A DNA stretch of 6,918 bases, from NCBI GenBank assembly GCA_018991295.1, contig JAGKSZ010000300.1, forward strand, positions 1-6,918, in the 5' to 3' direction. The position numbers and the translations under genes are program-made. The notes under the pieces were generated by a model. The model did not search any database. It was not told the DNA's origin and saw only the letters and a list, made by a program, of their open reading frames with translations. This stretch comes from Porphyrobacter sp. (GTDB lineage Bacteria; Pseudomonadota; Alphaproteobacteria; Sphingomonadales; Sphingomonadaceae). This document shows positions 4,446 to 6,918 of this stretch, piece after piece; positions within the stretch are counted from its first letter, which is position 1; every line of letters starts with the position of its first letter.

Positions 4446-4982
4446 CTAGAGGTTGCGGCCCACCACTTCGAAATCCTCAGCGCCCGCGCCCACCGCGTCG
4501 CGCACCACGGCCACCCCGGCTTCCTTCTGCGCCTTCAGTTCCGCCTTGAGCTTGGCCGGATCGCGCGCGAAGACGAAACCGAAGCTTACGCCGCCTTCCT
4601 TGCCGATGGTCGCATGGTGGAGCTTGTGCGCCTGCACCAGCCGCTTGGCATAGCCTTTCCTCGGCACCCACTTCCAGTAACGCTGATGCACCAGCCCATC
4701 ATGGACCAGCGTGTAGATCACCCCGTAAAGCGTGATCCCCACCGCAAACCACCACAGCCAGTCCCAATAAAGCGAGCCGTAGATATACATCGCGGCATTG
4801 ATCGTGCCGAACACCACCGCAAACAGATCGTTCTTTTCCAGCACATTGTCATGCGGCTCGTGGTGATCGCGGTGCCAGCCCCAGCCCCAGCCATGCATGA
4901 TGTACTTGTGCGCGACCCAGGCAAACAGCTCCATCCCGATCAGCGAGGACATGACGGTCAGGAACACTTCGAGCCAGCTCAT
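4446..4982 (-). CDS. crtZ: Beta-carotene 3-hydroxylase (CrtZ)
   Basis: CrtZ is a membrane-bound diiron hydroxylase of the fatty-acid-hydroxylase superfamily. It adds 3-hydroxyl groups to beta-ionone rings (beta-carotene to zeaxanthin, canthaxanthin to astaxanthin). The product is 178 residues, in the usual range. All histidine clusters are present: HKYIMH (25-30), HRDHHEPH (37-44), HDGLVH (94-99) and HKLHH (119-123). Hydrophobic segments lie at about 5-22, 52-70 and 75-93, and WGWGWHRDHHEPH is a strong family signature. The C-terminal tail after about 140 is charged and probably cytoplasmic. Its ATG overlaps the crtW stop as ATGA, so the two are transcribed and probably translated together, downstream of crtW. 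The gene ends 119 bases from the convergent VOC gene. Confidence 0.95.
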   Translation of the reverse strand: MSWLEVFLTVMSSLIGMELFAWVAHKYIMHGWGWGWHRDHHEPHDNVLEKNDLFAVVFGTINAAMYIYGSLYWDWLWWFAVGITLYGVIYTLVHDGLVHQRYWKWVPRKGYAKRLVQAHKLHHATIGKEGGVSFGFVFARDPAKLKAELKAQKEAGVAVVRDAVGAGAEDFEVVGRNL

Positions 4983-5755
4983 GCGGGCACCTTTTCAATC
5001 GCGTGGGTCCGGCCCACCCCGGCCCGCTTGGCCCCCGGCAGGGCCCACCAGGGCACATCGGGGCGGCGGTGGTGTTCGAGATGATAGCCGAAATGGAAAC
5101 AGCTGGCGAGGCTGGCCAGCGTGCCGAAATCATTGCTGCGGGCATTGTGGCGGTCGGGAAAATCCTCCCCCGGCGCGTGGTGATGCGGGCGGAAGGTGCC
5201 GAAGTAGAACAGCTGGAGCGATGATCCCAGCGCAGGCGCCCCGTAAAGCAGCACGATCTGGATCATCCGAATATCCAGCACCAGCCAGTAGATGCCCACC
5301 ACCGTGTGCACGAAAACCAGCGATGGCCAGCCGAAATAGCGCCGGAAGAAGGTCGCATACCAGCGCCAGAAATCGCCCGGATTGTGCTCGTCAAAATCGG
5401 GATCGCCCGCGTGGCCTGCCAGCTGGTGGTGGGTCATGTGCGCATCGCGCAGATGCTTCCAGCCAAAGCCCGCATACAGCGCCAGCAGCACCGCGCCGAT
5501 CGCCGCATTCACCCGCGCAAGGCCCGGCGCCAGCGTGCCGTGCATCGCATCATGGCAGACAATGAACACGCCGACCGATAGCCAGCACTGCACCAGCGCC
5601 ATCAGGATCGCGACCGGCCAGTTGCTCCAGCTCAGTTCGAACACGAACATCGCATAGGCGTGGAGGCCCAGCCAGCTGCCCGCGATGCCCAGCATCAGGC
5701 CAAGGCCGATGGCGCGCTGGATGCTGCGGTCAGGCAGGGTGTAGGGGGCGGTCAT
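4979..5755 (-). CDS. crtW: Beta-carotene 4-ketolase (CrtW)
   Basis: CrtW is an integral-membrane diiron oxygenase that introduces 4-keto groups on beta-ionone rings (beta-carotene to echinenone and canthaxanthin, zeaxanthin to astaxanthin). The product is 258 residues, typical of bacterial CrtW. Signature histidine motifs are CHDAMHG (67-73), HMTHHQLAGHAGDPD (106-120), RPHHHAPGEDFPDRHNARSN (189-208) and HFGYHLEHHRRPDVPWWALP (221-240). Several hydrophobic helices lie between them (about 15-38, 45-66, 82-96, 143-186). I chose the ATG at 5755, which gives the normal CrtW length. The frame is open to 5992, but that would run through the DUF427 gene and add a non-homologous basic stretch. A GTG one codon earlier is also possible. 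First gene of the crtW-crtZ pair. Confidence 0.95.
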   Translation of the reverse strand: MTAPYTLPDRSIQRAIGLGLMLGIAGSWLGLHAYAMFVFELSWSNWPVAILMALVQCWLSVGVFIVCHDAMHGTLAPGLARVNAAIGAVLLALYAGFGWKHLRDAHMTHHQLAGHAGDPDFDEHNPGDFWRWYATFFRRYFGWPSLVFVHTVVGIYWLVLDIRMIQIVLLYGAPALGSSLQLFYFGTFRPHHHAPGEDFPDRHNARSNDFGTLASLASCFHFGYHLEHHRRPDVPWWALPGAKRAGVGRTHAIEKVPA

Positions 5756-5791
5756 CACAGCAGGGATACGCAAGGGGCGGCCATGGGGATG

Positions 5792-5820
5792 CGTATAGAG
5801 CGCAAGGCCAACAAGGCCAA
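5792..5820 (-). promoter_or_regulatory. Candidate sigma-70 promoter for crtW-crtZ
   Basis: Read on the minus strand, TTGGCC (5820-5815), a 17-base spacer and TATACG (5797-5792) give 4 of 6 matches to each of the -35 and -10 hexamers, about 36 bases before the crtW start. A 9-base direct repeat with core AAGGCCAA (plus-strand reading, 5804-5820) overlaps the -35 side and could be an operator. This is pattern-based only, since alphaproteobacterial promoters are often weak matches. Confidence 0.35.
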
Positions 5821-5885
5821 TGCGTTTGCAGACAAGGGTGTGCAGGCCGGCGCAAGTCAGGCGCGTGGGGCACAGGCGGCGGCGC

Positions 5886-6167
5886 TCAGCCGACCTCGAC
5901 CCCTTTCCAGAAAGCGATGCGGTCCTTGATCCGGGCGGCCGCAGCCAGCGGTTCGGGATAGAACCATGCGGCATCGCGGTTGGTCGCGCCATCCACGATC
6001 AGCGAGTGATAGGAGGCAACGCCCTTCCAGCCGCAGGTGGTGCGGGTATCGCTGGGCGCAAGATATTCGGCCCGCACCGCGCTGCGCGGGAAATAGTGGT
6101 TGCCTTCGACCACCACGGTATCATCGCTTTGGGCGATCACGGCGCCGTTCCAGATTGCCTTGACCAT
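5886..6167 (-). CDS. DUF427 family protein
   Basis: The product is 93 residues and matches the DUF427 pattern, a small beta-rich domain of unknown biochemical role. It has KAIWNGAVIAQSDDTVVVEG (3-22), NHYFPRSAV (23-31), the family hallmark TRTTCGWKGVASYHSLIVDG (41-60), then AAWFYPEPLAAAARIKDRIA (66-85) and FWKGVEV. The C-x-W-K-G-x-A-x-Y motif is the diagnostic part; here the middle residue is Gly where Pro is commonest. The ATG at 6167 puts the N-terminus where the family begins; an upstream start at 6242 would add 25 basic, low-complexity residues across the hairpin. It lies 81 bases after the S8 protease stop and 130 bases before crtW on the same strand. A link to either is unproven. Confidence 0.88.
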   Translation of the reverse strand: MVKAIWNGAVIAQSDDTVVVEGNHYFPRSAVRAEYLAPSDTRTTCGWKGVASYHSLIVDGATNRDAAWFYPEPLAAAARIKDRIAFWKGVEVG

Positions 6168-6195
6168 GGGCCTTATGCGCTTCCCTTCATGGCGC

Positions 6196-6230
6196 GGCGC
6201 GGCGCCCGGCCATTTGCCGGATGCCGCGCC
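6196..6230 (-). terminator. Strong two-part GC hairpin after the S8 protease gene
   Basis: GGCGCGGC (6196-6203) pairs with GCCGCGCC (6223-6230). Inside, CCGGC (6206-6210) pairs with GCCGG (6216-6220) around a CATTT loop, with a 2x2 internal loop between the stems. That makes 13 paired bases, 19 bases past the protease stop and 28 before the DUF427 start. No T-run follows on either strand, so it could be a Rho-independent-like terminator, an mRNA-stabilising hairpin or a REP-type palindrome. Confidence 0.5.
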
Positions 6231-6248
6231 GGACGCCCGCACCGCATA

Positions 6249-6918
6249 TCAGGGAACGACGCCGATCGTATCGGGCTTCCCGTCAGGATCGAAGTTGACG
6301 ATCCCGCCATTGCCCACCGCACCGCGCAGCAGGATGCCGGCAAGGTGAGGCGCGGCCATCGAGGTGCCCGAAATGGTGTTATAGGTGCCGCCGATCCAGG
6401 TGGATTTGATCGCAGACCCGGGCTCGGCATAATCGACCGGCGGGTTGCCGAAGTTCGAGAAGCTCGACCAGCTGTCGCCATTGGCGAAAGATGACACCGT
6501 GTAGACATTGGGCCCGTTGACGCGGGCGGGCGAATAGTTTGCCGCATTGGCCGCGCTGTTCCCGGCCGCGATGGTGAACCGCACCCCGGGGGCCGAGGCG
6601 TTCAGAACCGCCGTATCAAGCGCGCTGCTGACCCCGCCGCCAAGGCTCATATTGGCCACATCGCCGGGGCGGCCGTTCTGGGCGACGTAATCGACCCCCG
6701 CGATCACGCCCAAATTGCTGCCCGACCCGCGCCGGTAAAGCACGCGCACCGCCACGGCCTTGGCCCCCGGCGCCACGCCGACAACGCCGATGGTGTTGTT
6801 GATGGCAGCGATGGTGCCAGCCACGTGGGTTCCGTGCCCATTGGCGTCATTGGGCGAGGTGTCGCTGATGAAGCTGCGCGAACGCGCGGTATCGACATTG
6901 AGATCGGGGTGGGTGAGT
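6249..6918 (-). CDS. Subtilisin-like serine protease (S8), 5' end beyond window
   Basis: The visible part is 222 residues plus a stop; the N-terminus runs off the right edge. It is an S8 peptidase core. LTHPDLNV at the edge is the segment that follows the catalytic Asp motif, which is itself out of view. The His motif is NGHGTHVAGTIAAINN with catalytic His28 of the visible part, followed by GVAPGAKAVAVRVL (47-60). NMSLGGG (89-95) forms the substrate-binding strand, TIAAGNSAAN (115-124) carries the oxyanion Asn120, and SGTSMAAPHLAG (183-194) carries the nucleophile Ser186. Only 36 residues follow Ser186, so there is no large C-terminal autotransporter or P-domain. Such enzymes are usually secreted, but the signal and propeptide would lie outside this window. 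Substrate unknown. Confidence 0.93.
   Translation of the reverse strand, partial: LTHPDLNVDTARSRSFISDTSPNDANGHGTHVAGTIAAINNTIGVVGVAPGAKAVAVRVLYRRGSGSNLGVIAGVDYVAQNGRPGDVANMSLGGGVSSALDTAVLNASAPGVRFTIAAGNSAANAANYSPARVNGPNVYTVSSFANGDSWSSFSNFGNPPVDYAEPGSAIKSTWIGGTYNTISGTSMAAPHLAGILLRGAVGNGGIVNFDPDGKPDTIGVVP

Noticed and set aside
4897..5565. 222-codon plus-strand frame opposite crtZ and crtW
   Set aside because: Antisense to two confidently identified carotenoid genes; low-complexity Arg/Pro/Ser translation.
5756..5992. Longer crtW reading frame starting at 5992
   Set aside because: It would overlap the DUF427 gene by about 107 bases and add a basic stretch unlike any CrtW; ATG 5755 gives the family length.
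6822..6827. Second CACGTG as another parS
   Set aside because: Only the central hexamer matches; the flanks (GCC-CACGTG-GGT) do not fit parS, and it encodes T-H-V of the protease active-site motif.

Overview
The window looks like chromosomal DNA from an alphaproteobacterium, most likely a carotenoid-making member of the Sphingomonadales (Erythrobacter or Altererythrobacter-like). The reasons are high GC, GC-rich third codon positions, a pspA-pspB-pspC operon, and a crtW-crtZ carotenoid pair. The genus assignment is inference from gene content only.

Layout. Positions 1-286 hold a poly-C/G low-complexity edge and no gene I can name. Positions 287-3401 (+) hold a tightly packed nine-gene operon: pspA, pspB, pspC, then five small genes that each encode one N-terminal membrane helix followed by a charged coiled-coil, and last a 58-codon membrane-protein gene. 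From hyp1 onward every junction is an ATGA, TGATG or GTGA overlap, so translation is probably coupled. The five coiled-coil proteins share with PspB, and with each other, a C-terminal signature of the type R-V-x-V-L-E-R-I-V-T-D. I read them as an expanded set of PspB-like partners added to the phage-shock envelope-stress module. This is the most original feature of the window.

Positions 3445-3855 (+) encode SufE, the sulfur acceptor for SufS in Fe-S cluster assembly. Positions 3940-4326 (+) encode a VOC-fold protein that seems to lack the usual metal ligands. The convergent gap 4327-4445 holds a perfect 16-bp ParB-binding site (parS, TGTTTCACGTGAAACA), then an 11-bp G-rich tandem repeat that fits a G-quadruplex pattern. 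A parS site suggests that the window lies in the chromosomal origin/centromere domain.

The right half is on the minus strand. crtW (beta-carotene 4-ketolase) and crtZ (beta-carotene 3-hydroxylase) overlap by 4 bp, a pair that would make ketolated and hydroxylated carotenoids such as astaxanthin intermediates. Upstream of them are a DUF427 small protein and, after a long GC-rich hairpin, the C-terminal two-thirds of a subtilisin-like (S8) serine protease cut by the window edge.
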